Counted from the stretch's first letter, positions 26,301 through 34,873 are shown. The stretch: 64,000 nucleotides of DNA from Natronorubrum tibetense GA33 (GCF_000383975.1 NZ_KB913021.1:1-64000); one strand, 5' to 3'. The notes: generated by a model not told the origin, from the letters alone. A program made the numbers and translations.

Positions 26301-27349
26301 TAGAGACACTACTCACGCTCGATGGCGCTCCCTCGCGTGCCGTCATCAACGACGCGGCTGTTGCGTTACAGGACGACGTAGCGACGGTTCGCGAAACGGC
26401 AGTGGAAGCGCTCCCCGGATTCGTCGAGCGCGTCGAGGCGTCCCTCGACCTGCGTTCACGTATCATTGTCTACCTAGGCGAACGGATCGAGGACGACGAT
26501 ACGGGGCGCGTGCGACGCGCAGCTGCGGAGGCGGCTGCCGAGGTCGTCGCATCGGTCGTCGACGACTTCGACGAACACGACGCCGCAGGCGACGATCTTT
26601 CGGGCAAGTGGCCGCCAACGGAGTGGGTTTGCGACGCGCTCGAGGACGACAATGCGGCGGTCCGCGACGCGGTCGTGGACAACCTCCCCAGTTTTGTGGC
26701 CGCGCTCTCTGGGCAGAGGGCGGCGGTCGCCGCACGCTACCTCGTCATCGCCGGACGGGAGTCGGGGAACTACCCGACCGACGCCGACCTCGCAGCCCTG
26801 ACCGCGCTCGCCAACCACCTCGACCCGACCGCGTTGCCGCCCATCGAGAAACACCTCGTTGCCGCCCTCCCGGACGCCGAGGGCGAGACGGTTTCGGCCC
26901 TCGCGGTGGCCCTTGGCGCGGTGACGGACGGTCAGAAGGGCTTCGCGAACGACGTCGTCGAGACGCTCCTGGACCGCATCGCGACGTCCCCGCATCCAAC
27001 GGGACCGTTCGGCCAACGGCTGCCGTCGCCACGGGCAGAGGCCGCGCGCGAGGTCCTCGCCGACCTCGTCGAAACGTTCCCGGAGAGGTTTGGCGGGCGC
27101 GTCGACCCCGAGTTGCTCACACCGTACGTCGGCCACGAACGAGACGCCGTCTGCGCAGCCGCGGCGACCGTCCTCGCGGCCGTCGTCGAGCACGGCGAGA
27201 ATCCAGACGCCGCCGTCCGGACCCGAGACGATCTCCGCGCGTGCCTCGCCGTCGAGGACCTCGCCGAGCCAGCACGGCTCGCGGTCCTCTCGCTCCTCGC
27301 GGACGACAGGGAGCTTGCACGCAGTCACACGCTACCCGATGACCGGTGA
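23321..27349 (+). CDS. Giant HEAT-repeat protein (1342 aa)
   Basis: 1342 aa from the ATG at 23321 (MTDDDLVDCIETASERDRS). It is almost wholly built of HEAT-like repeats with patterns such as VREAAVEAAP, RSRRRAFDALESVADALPG, VRMAAFDALESVAGAAA and VRTAAVETLL, so one long superhelix is expected. No catalytic motif or membrane segment. Codons are highly GC-rich, more than in the HEAT gene at 2041. It lies 117 bp after tyrS in the same direction and ahead of the zinc-finger gene at 27486. It is the largest of the seven HEAT/ARM proteins in this window. Confidence 0.85.
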   Translation: MTDDDLVDCIETASERDRSFAGLRARAAAARAAATAPPTDTETIEVVAALLAAELDATAAVSERVTGLDAIATDIQATCIDALAATPIDDPTAVGAALPVLGWATHRGRSLDVRTAAAERCLHVMLEADSIPADAVPVTDLMTAFEAGESNVRIQLAATRRGVIGHGGVYAAAAGQAPGTAPDVVRWLLRFEDFEFVNNRISFERGVANVLDTATGERARCVLEVVLEHLDHDDADYRRTAAGALADDPEAVPNGRIEDVLDALARRFDDDTRGIQEDAVEAALALLDRAPSAASTTFERLRSDAPADTVVAGLRDFDEAVPAVQASAVDFLLDVSDGVATDCTARRLGEYLAGGGRHRWTAVGAALFAGAATEVDSDDARNAAASKRLAELAPSADSGDANRVRALAAVTTGAGVEPVHGFVALVGTPGDLAVAVDRDSCLRDTLTACLRSARASDATCRRRARLAVELLTDALQGSDEWSDSDLEVVQDALRAVSDPVDATAESVAMRARVVAPVPESAGVQAPSTLAGLLGHTDVDVREHAVELLAAGSIDAGGEGDDAAQDATAVSDRFVDRLADDEDAVREAAVEAAPSVLGTLSVASSVVIADRLLERAASDDLRSRRRAFDALESVADALPGERIERVATVALLGLASHDSGTRSVAADLLLAVVPRLAADQAAAVAAGVSAASDSYGDVIFDGLDILWALASTPGTEVAVARGFARTLTASRVARDHLTDASVGFDVTHAQVRRLVDGLVTKLAATDADTAADTDADAEAITALDVVATTLPGDRIEPIVDTLAIAAISEDAAVRMAAFDALESVAGAAADAAPRSTWTPLGPLLVHDRPRVRRGALHVVTHVLSAGGDPDAAAVRARESTSTTGASPLAATGSDEGAVLRAVLEDCLTDDESIVRVAATQAIPAVATVHSTPGSSWAVEHLYERMNDDSAQARLAAVEGLRDVIGHADKVRTPVRFRLADLVADDPKVSVRTAAVETLLTLDGAPSRAVINDAAVALQDDVATVRETAVEALPGFVERVEASLDLRSRIIVYLGERIEDDDTGRVRRAAAEAAAEVVASVVDDFDEHDAAGDDLSGKWPPTEWVCDALEDDNAAVRDAVVDNLPSFVAALSGQRAAVAARYLVIAGRESGNYPTDADLAALTALANHLDPTALPPIEKHLVAALPDAEGETVSALAVALGAVTDGQKGFANDVVETLLDRIATSPHPTGPFGQRLPSPRAEAAREVLADLVETFPERFGGRVDPELLTPYVGHERDAVCAAAATVLAAVVEHGENPDAAVRTRDDLRACLAVEDLAEPARLAVLSLLADDRELARSHTLPDDR

Positions 27350-27485
27350 CTCGAGGCGATGCTCCCGGTCGCAGCCGAGTGTCCCGACTGTTCTTGTTCT
27401 GGTTGGAAAACAGATTGGACATAAAAGGCGAGTTTAGTCAAAGACCAACACCGCGTCCGAGAGCGTGGCGGCCGTGCGAATACGT

Positions 27486-28040
27486 ATGTCGACCGAATCG
27501 ACGACCCGATGCGAGTTCTGTGGGAACGCGGACGAAACAGTCACCACCCGACCGGGCCGCGGAGCGCAGGCGCTCTGTGACACGTGCGACGCGTGGATCA
27601 CCGAGCGGATGCGCGAGATGACCGTCGTCGTCCCCGACGCATTCACCTGTGAGGAGCGCGGGGGCGACGTCGATCCGGCGACTGGGCGTACACTCGCGCT
27701 CGATCCCAGCCTTGGAGTGGTGGATGCGCTCGAGTTCACCACCGGCATCAGCTACGAGGCCATCGGCAAGCTCGAAGCCGCGGGGTTCGAGACCGTTAGC
27801 GACCTCTGGACAGCCGACCGGGACGAACTGCTTGCAGTCCCATACGTCGAGCCGAAGGACGTGGACGCTATCATCCAGGGGATCTCGACGCAAGCGGTTC
27901 AGGACTTCGAAGCGGACCTCGACGAACTGGACGACGCCAAGGACGGTACCGAGGACGTCTTCGGTGAACTGTCCAGCGAAGACACAGGTACCAACGAGCC
28001 GAGTGAGAAGGACCCGGATGACGACGCCGAACTCCTCTGA
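27486..28040 (+). CDS. Zinc-finger and helix-hairpin-helix protein
   Basis: 184 aa from the ATG at 27486; a GTG at 27465 would add seven residues. The N-terminus carries two CxxC pairs (Cys9, Cys12, Cys31, Cys34), a treble-clef-like zinc site. A helix-hairpin-helix segment follows (YEAIGKLEAAGFETVSDLW and VEPKDVDAIIQGI at about residues 92-137), a fold often used for DNA backbone binding. The tail is acidic and disordered. A TATA-like ACATAAAAGG lies at about 27418. DNA binding is inferred from the two domains; the target is unknown. Confidence 0.75.
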   Translation: MSTESTTRCEFCGNADETVTTRPGRGAQALCDTCDAWITERMREMTVVVPDAFTCEERGGDVDPATGRTLALDPSLGVVDALEFTTGISYEAIGKLEAAGFETVSDLWTADRDELLAVPYVEPKDVDAIIQGISTQAVQDFEADLDELDDAKDGTEDVFGELSSEDTGTNEPSEKDPDDDAELL

Positions 28041-28117
28041 ATGGTCCCTCCGATCCGGGCCCCAAACGATCTTTCGGAAATCTTCCGTAATAAGTAACCA
28101 GCCGCAATCATCAGGTT

Positions 28118-28130
28118 TGGGTTATAAATC
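28118..28130 (+). promoter_or_regulatory. TATA-like promoter for 28190
   Basis: The sequence GGGTTATAAATC at about 28119-28130 is a strong haloarchaeal TATA-type element in an AT-rich pocket within GC-rich DNA. Transcription would start near 28155, giving a leader of about 35 bases before the ATG at 28190. Confidence 0.55.
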
Positions 28131-28189
28131 TATTGTTCGGTGTTTGGCCCGAGACCAGCTCCGCGACGGTGTGCGGCTACGTTTCGTGT

Positions 28190-28432
28190 ATGTCGTGGCA
28201 CAACGACTTCGACCCCGACTGCGAGAGCGGACACGAACCGACCGCGATGTTCGACGACGTCCCCGTCCAGCACGGCCAGAGCCGGACGTACGTCTCCCCG
28301 ACCTGCGGGCGCGAGGTCCACGCCTCGAACGTCCCCGGCGAGAGTGGGCCGTCCACGCGAGAGCTTCGCACCGGCACGCTGTCCGCGGACGCGCCGGCGA
28401 ACCACGTGCGGTCCCGCGGGCACGGAGGGTGA
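28190..28432 (+). CDS. Small hypothetical protein
   Basis: 80 aa from the ATG at 28190 (MSWHNDFDPDCESGHEPTAM), which follows a strong TATA-like element at a suitable distance. It contains a few Cys and His (CESGH, PTCGREVH), possibly a degenerate zinc site, and a basic end. No family is recognised. The gene is followed six bases later by the start at 28438, suggesting co-transcription. Confidence 0.55.
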   Translation: MSWHNDFDPDCESGHEPTAMFDDVPVQHGQSRTYVSPTCGREVHASNVPGESGPSTRELRTGTLSADAPANHVRSRGHGG

Positions 28433-28437
28433 TTCCG

Positions 28438-28929
28438 ATGCGGAACACCACCACGAGCGAGAGCGACGCGTCCGGCTGGAACTGGCTCGGCGTCGCCCCC
28501 GCGGACACCGCGGGCCGCGTCAAGCTCCCCCGCTCCCTGCTCGAAGAGGGCGTCTTCGACCAGCACGAGGAAGCTTACTGGAGTCACGAGACCACCACCG
28601 GCACGCTCGTCGTCTCCTCGGCCCCGCTCGAACTGGAGGGCTACGAGACCGTGGCGGCGCGGAAGATCGGGAGCGAGGCCGACGGTCACCGCTGTACGGT
28701 CCCCCACCAGTACACCGAGGGCGACTCGGACCTGGCGCACATCGCCATCCAGGGCGCCGAGCCGACGTTCGACGGCAAGGAGCGCGTCCACTTCGTCTAC
28801 CACGACGCCGTTATCGAGCGCGAGACGCCGTGGTGCTTCGTGCTCCGTCAGAGCGAGTTCGAAAACCGACTGCTCGCGCCCGGCGACTGGCCCGAGACCG
28901 TCTTCCCGGAATCAACGCGCCTGCTCTGA
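28438..28929 (+). CDS. Hypothetical protein, AbrB-like fold suspected
   Basis: 163 aa from the ATG at 28438 (MRNTTTSESDASG). Two segments look like a swapped-hairpin AbrB pair: GRVKLPRSLLEEGVF with ETTTGTLVVSS, and HRCTVPHQYTEGD. AbrB-type proteins bind DNA as transition-state regulators or antitoxins, but the motif here is weak. No toxin gene is adjacent. The start follows the end of the small gene upstream by 5 bp, so both are on one transcript. Confidence 0.6.
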   Translation: MRNTTTSESDASGWNWLGVAPADTAGRVKLPRSLLEEGVFDQHEEAYWSHETTTGTLVVSSAPLELEGYETVAARKIGSEADGHRCTVPHQYTEGDSDLAHIAIQGAEPTFDGKERVHFVYHDAVIERETPWCFVLRQSEFENRLLAPGDWPETVFPESTRLL

Positions 28930-29149
28930 GGACTTCCCCTTTTCGAAGGTAACTCCGGGTTGCGTCGTGTGGGCCCCTCGACGTCAGATAGGAGACGACC
29001 GTCGGTCGTCTTTCGGCCCCATCTCGTCACCACGGTCGACGTAGCGTCACCGAGCACTGGGACGGAGCAACTCACTAAGACAGTTCTAGGCACGGAGAGG
29101 TGGACCCGTGGCCGAACCCGTAGCGGTGGGCTCGTCCGGCAGTTCCACG

Positions 29150-29640
29150 TCAGCCGGTGGCACAGAGGAGCGTGGCCGAGGGGAGGAGTGCAATGCGTGC
29201 AGCGACGATGACGGCGGTGAGCGCGAGCTGAAAGAGGTCCGCGCCAACGAGCGACAGCTGCGTGACGGTGGCGAGCTGGAGTTGGCCGTCGGCGAACGAC
29301 ACCAGCGTCGTGTACGGCAGGTGGCCGTTCGACCGGAATCCAGCGACTGCGAGCAGTACGCCCTGCACGCGGTTGATATCGTCGAACAACAATAGCGCGA
29401 CCAGGCCGGCGTACGCACCAGGACTGAACAGGACGAGCTTGAGGCGGCTCGCCCCTATCAGTTCTTCGAACGTGACGACTGCCGTCCGACTCAGGCCGCC
29501 GGACTGTCAGGCCGTAGTTACAATCACCATCACCGCCGGCGTCACTGCCGCGATGTGCGCCAGATGCGCCAGATAGACGACGATGCCTACTCTCTCCCAG
29601 AACTCTTGGAGACCGTCGTGGTCTCGCTCCGAAACAACTG
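29150..29640 (-). pseudogene. Decayed N-terminal copy of the membrane G-domain gene
   Basis: Read on the - strand this aligns with the N-terminal half of the gene at 7696-9282: GLQEFWERVGIVVYLA matches GLAEFWEKVDLVFYLA, then RTAVVTFEEL is identical in both, and DDINRVQGVLLAVA matches DDIKRIQGVLLAVA. A stop (TGA) at 29507-29509 stands where the intact gene has Trp45, and a block of about 70 residues is missing after FRSNG. The G domain is absent. It is thus a dead, internally deleted duplicate. Only about a hundred bases separate it from the start of unrelated sequence on both sides. Confidence 0.85.
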
Positions 29641-29742
29641 GTTGCTGGCGTGCAACACTAGTTTCCGGCGAAGCCACCCCCAAGGCGGGAGTCGCGTATA
29701 CAGCCTTCGCAATCCGGAGTTGTTTGAAGCAGGCGTGCTCGG

Positions 29743-32508
29743 CTAGCGCGCGCCCTGGCCTCCAGCGGTAGCCGTTACCGGAACGGCTCGACTGTCGGTC
29801 TCGGCCAGCAGTGAAACGATCCGCACTCTCGATTCGACCGACGAGACGTCGTCCAAGTGATGAACCAGTTGCTCGACAATCGGTTCCGGCAACGAACGAA
29901 CGCCCTCGAGGGTCGAAACCAGTTCGATGACTGCCTCCTGTGTCCGCTCAATCCCCGCCAGTGCGCTCTCGACGAGCAGGCGATCTTCGTCAGGACCCGA
30001 CTGTAAAAGCAGATAGACGACTCTAGAGGGTTCGATGACACCAGCACGGAGTGCCGACTCGAGCAATTCGAAGCCAGCCGTCGACCCACCTTCTTCCTGG
30101 AAGTGATCCGCAAACCGTTGCCTGTCCGGGGATTCCGAGTGTCGGAGTTCCACGGCTCGAAGCGCTCCGAGCTCCTGGGCATAAGTCCGCGCTCTTCGAG
30201 TCCGAACCCGTGACTTGGCGTGCGTGATGAGAGGGTCGTCCTCGCCCCAGTCGGAGTACGCGGTGATGATGCCGAGTACCGTGGGATCGTCTGCTAGCTG
30301 TGCGCTGATCGCCTCGCTGGGCCCGTACGCGAGTGCGATTACGTATCCGGTCGCGACGTACAGTCGTCGTTTCTGGGGCGATTCCTGCGAGCGAACCGCG
30401 TCCCACATTCGACGTGGGGTGCCCTCGAGTCGCTGTGGTGCTCTGTATCCAGCGCCGAAGGCGAGCGCTGCTGCCACCGATCTGGCGCGGGGGCTTGCTT
30501 CGTTAGCCACCCGTTCGGTCAGGATATCGAGCGCCTGTTGTATCTCCGAAATGCCCACTATTCGTTCGATCTCGCCGGCGATTCTCGCGGCCGTACTTGG
30601 TTTCAAGCCGCCCTCTCTGTCCGTTGCCGCCCGTAGCCCGTCGAGTTCCGCGGCCGAGTACGCGGTTTCGTCTGCGAGCAGTATCCAGCCACAGAGTTCG
30701 GATGCGAACGCATCGTCGATCAGGTCCGAATCCCACTCCAAATCGCCGACCGACAGTTGCTTAGTCGGAGACTCCTCGGCCGCCGACCGAAGGTGCCGCA
30801 CGGTTCGCACGGAATCCCCGTCGTGAGCGACGACGAATCCGAGTGCCTGTGATGCGCGCTCGTTCGACGAGAGTCCACCGGCTCGGGCCTGTTCCGCGAG
30901 TGTTTCGATTACGGAGTCTTGGACACTGTCGTCGAATGCCGCTAACGTTCCGAGTGCCGTCGCCGCTTTTCGACACCCGGGCGTGTCACTAGCACGAACG
31001 AGCACAGCGAGGTTCTTGGAGAGCGATGCGTCGTCGAATACGAAACTAAAGGTGACAAGCAACCCGAGTCGTTTGGCGACCTCGGAATCGATACGGGAGG
31101 TATCCGAGACAGCCGATGCCATCACTCGTTGGATCGGCTTTGGAGGACTGTAGGAGTCGGCCGAAGCGACCACCACGCCGAGGGCAGCCTGTGCTTTCTC
31201 GGGCCAGAACGTTGGCGTCTCGAAGGCCTCAGCGACGTGTTCGGCGAGCCCCTGTACCGTTTCGCGTTCGTCGTGGGGATCACCGTACGCCGAAATGTAG
31301 CCGAGGACACTTTCCGGATCTCCGAGCAGTGGCCGAGCGCCAGAACGCGGCTCGTCTCTGAGGGTAGTCGCGAGTTCGTTGACAACATCGACCGTGTCGT
31401 CTGAATCGAGGTAGGCTGTAGCCCTACCGAGTATCGGGAGAAGTTCTTGCTGGCCAATCGGCGACGTTCGTACGCGCTCGGCTAGCGCTTCGAGGTCGAC
31501 CCCAGTTGGCGAGAGTGCGCCGATCGCGATGAGGTTGCCGAGGACTTCGGCCGCCCGCTTCCACGGGTATGCGGGTCGGGCATAGATATCGGCGCAGAGT
31601 GCTTCGATCGCATCACTCTCCGTATCGGCATCGTAGAGCAAAGTGAACAAGAGCCCGAGTATCTCGGCGGCCTCCCCTCGGTCGAAGCTAGTTTCGTTCC
31701 TCACGACACGCACGAGAGTCTCGAAGATAGCCGACGTTGACACCTCCGACTCAAAATCGGTCTTCCGAGAGAGTGCTGCCAGACCGATGGCTCCCCAGAG
31801 GATTCGGGCGTCTCGACCGCCGACACTGTAACCCTGTAGTTCGTCGAAAGGCTCGGCAGCCAGTTGCAGTGCATCCGTCACGGATGGGCGCATCGCTACG
31901 GCTCTTGGCGCCTGCAGAGCGACGAGTGCGAGGAACCGGATGGCAGCGGGGGTCGATCGAGACGCTGAACGATCGGATCCCGACCTACGGAGTTCGTCGA
32001 TGACGTGGTCGGCAACCGCATCGGCCGTCGTGGAGATATCGATCCGGTCAGTGACGAGGACTGGATCACGGAGTACGAAGCCGTCGAGTACTTCTATCGC
32101 GTGGTCGGCGACGGGCATGGCCCCTGTTTCGACCATCGTCGTTTCGAGGGCGTCCAGAACGACGTGCTTCTCGGCAGTATCGAGTTGCGTCGCGAGAGTG
32201 TCGAGATCGAAGGCGGCGAGCGTGGCTGCGAGGAGCCGACGGCTGTCAGCGATCACGTCGGAGACACCGAACACGGCAGCCGCTGAATCGGGCTCTGGAC
32301 GAGTGAGCAGCCGAGACAATTGATCGGCGACCGGAGCAGAGAGATCTTGGGAGGCTACGTCCTCTTCCGCGTATTCGAGCGCCCGTTCGCACAGGTCTCG
32401 ACGTTTGAGGATCGTCGAAGGCCCGGGATTGCGCGGTAACGGTGTCTGAAGTTCATCGACGATCCTCGCAACGTCCGTTTGGGCCCGGTCCGGAAGTCGC
32501 CGAGTCAT
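29743..32508 (-). CDS. Large HEAT/ARM-repeat protein
   Basis: 921 aa, starting MTRRLPDRAQTDVARIVDEL at 32508. The protein is helical repeat throughout, with recognisable units such as KRAAEVLGNLIAIGAL and CRKAATALGTLAAF, and its end (SVESRVRIVSLLAET) resembles the final cap of other HEAT genes here. No catalytic motif. It is divergent from the ESCRT-like gene at 32640, with 131 bp between start codons, so shared control of scaffold and remodelling module is plausible. Confidence 0.82.
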   Translation of the reverse strand: MTRRLPDRAQTDVARIVDELQTPLPRNPGPSTILKRRDLCERALEYAEEDVASQDLSAPVADQLSRLLTRPEPDSAAAVFGVSDVIADSRRLLAATLAAFDLDTLATQLDTAEKHVVLDALETTMVETGAMPVADHAIEVLDGFVLRDPVLVTDRIDISTTADAVADHVIDELRRSGSDRSASRSTPAAIRFLALVALQAPRAVAMRPSVTDALQLAAEPFDELQGYSVGGRDARILWGAIGLAALSRKTDFESEVSTSAIFETLVRVVRNETSFDRGEAAEILGLLFTLLYDADTESDAIEALCADIYARPAYPWKRAAEVLGNLIAIGALSPTGVDLEALAERVRTSPIGQQELLPILGRATAYLDSDDTVDVVNELATTLRDEPRSGARPLLGDPESVLGYISAYGDPHDERETVQGLAEHVAEAFETPTFWPEKAQAALGVVVASADSYSPPKPIQRVMASAVSDTSRIDSEVAKRLGLLVTFSFVFDDASLSKNLAVLVRASDTPGCRKAATALGTLAAFDDSVQDSVIETLAEQARAGGLSSNERASQALGFVVAHDGDSVRTVRHLRSAAEESPTKQLSVGDLEWDSDLIDDAFASELCGWILLADETAYSAAELDGLRAATDREGGLKPSTAARIAGEIERIVGISEIQQALDILTERVANEASPRARSVAAALAFGAGYRAPQRLEGTPRRMWDAVRSQESPQKRRLYVATGYVIALAYGPSEAISAQLADDPTVLGIITAYSDWGEDDPLITHAKSRVRTRRARTYAQELGALRAVELRHSESPDRQRFADHFQEEGGSTAGFELLESALRAGVIEPSRVVYLLLQSGPDEDRLLVESALAGIERTQEAVIELVSTLEGVRSLPEPIVEQLVHHLDDVSSVESRVRIVSLLAETDSRAVPVTATAGGQGAR

Positions 32509-32639
32509 AGGTTTTATCGTTGATTTTCACTCTGTTCTACCAAAATAGCATGGGCTACCGCTCCTCGAAACCGGTCGGTTACAGGTCGTGTGAGCGGGAT
32601 ACCCTTTCTTTTGCCATTGGCGGATTCTCTCCGAGTGCA

Positions 32640-33305
32640 ATGCTCCGACGCATCATATCGAAGACTAAGCGCTGGGTGAACGTCAACGTCATCGGACGCT
32701 CTCCCATCGATAACATGAGTCCCCTCGAGCTCGAGCGCCGAATCCGGAAGCTCGAGCGCCAGAAACAGGAGTACAAGAGCGACATGACTAGCGCGAAGAA
32801 GGAGTACGACGAGAAGATCAAGGAAGCACAGAACGCCGACGAGACGCGCATCCCGGAGATCAAGTCCGAGGCGTCGCGGCTCCTCAGCAAGTACGAGGCT
32901 ATCCGCTCGCAGTGGATGGAGACGCTCGTCGGCTTGCGGTTCATGCAGCAGGCCGCGCTCGGCAAGCAGATCAGTGCCGACGGCCCGGAGGCGTTGCCAT
33001 CGAACATGAACCCCCGTCAGTTCGAGGCGGCCGCCCAGTCTATCGAGGAAAAGATAGGGCGGCGCGAGGATCGCCTCGACGAGTGGGGGATCGCCGCGAA
33101 CCGCCTGGAGGACATCAGTCAGGGCGGGTCGGCGCACATCGAGGCAATGGCGGACGAGCGTGTGGACGCGGCGATCGACGCCGCGCGGGACGGCGATGAG
33201 GTCCCCACCCTCGAGGAACTCGCTGACGACACGTTCAGCGACGTCGAGGAGAGCGTGTCCGAACCCGAAGCCGCCTCGTCGACCGGGCAGGCCGAGCACT
33301 TCTAG
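32640..33305 (+). CDS. ESCRT-III/PspA-like coiled-coil protein
   Basis: 221 aa from the ATG at 32640; an upstream in-frame extension without a gene-like composition was rejected, because the paralogue begins with the same amphipathic helix. Layout: basic N-terminal helix MLRRIISKTKRW; first long helix (about 28-66, LELERRIRKLERQKQEYK); second helix (about 71-108); third helix (about 126-158); conserved tail motif VDAAIDAARDGDEVPTLEEL at about 175-194; acidic end. A basic helical hairpin followed by a regulatory tail is the plan of ESCRT-III and PspA/Vipp1 filaments that bind and bend membrane. The next gene, 26 bp on, is a Vps4-like ATPase, which in other systems disassembles ESCRT-III. Linkage makes the call more likely but does not prove homology. 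Confidence 0.78.
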   Translation: MLRRIISKTKRWVNVNVIGRSPIDNMSPLELERRIRKLERQKQEYKSDMTSAKKEYDEKIKEAQNADETRIPEIKSEASRLLSKYEAIRSQWMETLVGLRFMQQAALGKQISADGPEALPSNMNPRQFEAAAQSIEEKIGRREDRLDEWGIAANRLEDISQGGSAHIEAMADERVDAAIDAARDGDEVPTLEELADDTFSDVEESVSEPEAASSTGQAEHF

Positions 33306-33331
33306 CGGTTCAACCACTTCCCCTTTCATTC

Positions 33332-34600
33332 ATGAAGTACGATGCTTACCGGATAGAGATACTACGAGAACAGTACGAGGACTCGTTCAAGTCCGCCCAA
33401 GAGCACCGCCGAGCTGGCCGCAAGAAGGCGGCGGCGAGAGCGTACGCAGACGCCGCGGAAACGCTGTCGAAACTGGACGATGCGACCAACGAAGACCGTG
33501 CGCATCAGGTGAAACGCTTGGAGCGGGCGGCAGACATTCTGCGTCGCGGCGAGGACCTCGAGGACCACTTCAAGCGTAATCAGGAGCCAGAAGATGACCG
33601 AGGCGACGGTGGTGGACCGCCATCTGTTGGTGGTGACAGCGAGGACGACGAGATGCGCGCACAGATGGAGTCGTTCATTGCGGAGACCGAGACGACGTGG
33701 GCGGACATCGGCGGCCTGGATGATGTCCAGCACGACCTGAAGCGCGCGGTGGCGCTCGGCTCAATCGCGAACAAGCCCGATGCGGTGTCCGCGACCGAGC
33801 GGATACTGCTCTTCGGCCCCCCAGGGACTGGCAAGACGTTGCTCGCGAGTGCTGTTGCCGGGTCACTCGATGCCAACTTCTTCAAAGTCGAACTCGGGAA
33901 CCTCCTGTCGAAGTGGTACGGCGAGTCCTCCAAGCAGATCTCGGCGCTGTTCGAGACCGCAGCCGAGTTGAGTCCGAGCGTCGTCTTCCTCGACGAGGTA
34001 GACTCGCTCGCGCAGTCACGGGACGGTGATATGAACGAGACGTCACGACGGGTGCTCGACACGTTGCTCGCAGAACTCGACGGCGTCGAGAAGGGGAGCG
34101 ACGACTTCGTGCTGACGCTGGCGGCCACCAATACCCCCTGGATTCTGGACAGTGCGATTCGGAGTCGATTCCCGAAGCGCATCCACGTCCCCCTTCCGAA
34201 CGTCGATGCTGCAACCGAGATTATTCGAATCCACACGGTCGACGGCGGCGTCGCGTTCGAGGGCCACCCTAGCGCGTTCGTCGACGACTCAAAACACGCT
34301 CGGGGCGTTGACAGTCCCGAACGCGCCATCGCCCAACGCTGCGTCGAGGATGGCTACACCGGCCGGGACATGGAGGCGCTCTGCAGTGCCGCGGTGAACA
34401 ACATGGTCACGCGGCACAACCCCGACCTCGCGCACCTCGTCGACGAGAGCGTCAAACGCCTGCGCTCACACACGCTCAACCTCGGCCGCATCAAACCGCA
34501 GGACGTCACCCACGCGTTCGCGACCACGTCACCCTCGCTCCCAGAGGAAGACGTCGCGCGCTTCTACGACTGGGATGACGAATACGGTTCCCGGACCTGA
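33332..34600 (+). CDS. Vps4/katanin-type AAA ATPase with MIT-like N-terminus
   Basis: 422 aa. Residues 1-80 form a three-helix pattern like an MIT domain (about 15-75, with AAARAYADAAETLSKL and KRLERAADILRR). A disordered linker follows. The AAA domain begins TTWADIGGLD near 121: Walker A GPPGTGKT at 162-169, pore loop KWYGES at 194-199, Walker B VVFLDE at 217-222, sensor 1 in TNTP near 267, and arginine fingers Arg277/Arg279. The end FPKRIHVPLP is a hallmark of the meiotic clade (Vps4, katanin, spastin), unlike Cdc48. These enzymes pull apart filament subunits with ATP. The upstream coiled-coil gene is the likely substrate. Activity is not shown by sequence, but all key residues are present. 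Confidence 0.92.
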   Translation: MKYDAYRIEILREQYEDSFKSAQEHRRAGRKKAAARAYADAAETLSKLDDATNEDRAHQVKRLERAADILRRGEDLEDHFKRNQEPEDDRGDGGGPPSVGGDSEDDEMRAQMESFIAETETTWADIGGLDDVQHDLKRAVALGSIANKPDAVSATERILLFGPPGTGKTLLASAVAGSLDANFFKVELGNLLSKWYGESSKQISALFETAAELSPSVVFLDEVDSLAQSRDGDMNETSRRVLDTLLAELDGVEKGSDDFVLTLAATNTPWILDSAIRSRFPKRIHVPLPNVDAATEIIRIHTVDGGVAFEGHPSAFVDDSKHARGVDSPERAIAQRCVEDGYTGRDMEALCSAAVNNMVTRHNPDLAHLVDESVKRLRSHTLNLGRIKPQDVTHAFATTSPSLPEEDVARFYDWDDEYGSRT

Positions 34601-34687
34601 ACCGCGATCTGGGCGGGTGACAGACCCGACCTACAACGAGTGTAGCCGAACCCTGGCGATATTGACAGAACTCGCGAAGAACGAGGT

Positions 34688-34873
34688 ATGACGCAACCGG
34701 CACGCGAATTCTGGACCGGAGAGAACGAGTACCAGGACCTCGCGGAGCGATACGAGCGGGGGATCGAGATCGTTTCGCCGGAGTACTCTCGGAACTGTCG
34801 CTGTGGGTGGCCGTACTGCACCTACGGTGCCTCCACCGTCACCTACTACGAGTACCGTGGCGAATCTGTCTGA
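34688..34873 (+). CDS. Small Cys-rich protein
   Basis: 61 aa, starting MTQPAREFWTGE. It contains NCRCGWPYCTYG near residue 36, three cysteines close together that could bind a metal. It lies 87 bp after the Vps4-like gene in the same direction and may be the last gene of that operon. No family is recognised and the short length lowers confidence. Confidence 0.5.
   Translation: MTQPAREFWTGENEYQDLAERYERGIEIVSPEYSRNCRCGWPYCTYGASTVTYYEYRGESV

Noticed and set aside
27649-28434. Upstream extension of the frame that contains the AbrB-like protein
   Set aside because: The frame before the ATG at 28438 overlaps the zinc-finger and small genes and is Arg/Ser-rich; only the part from 28438 looks coding.
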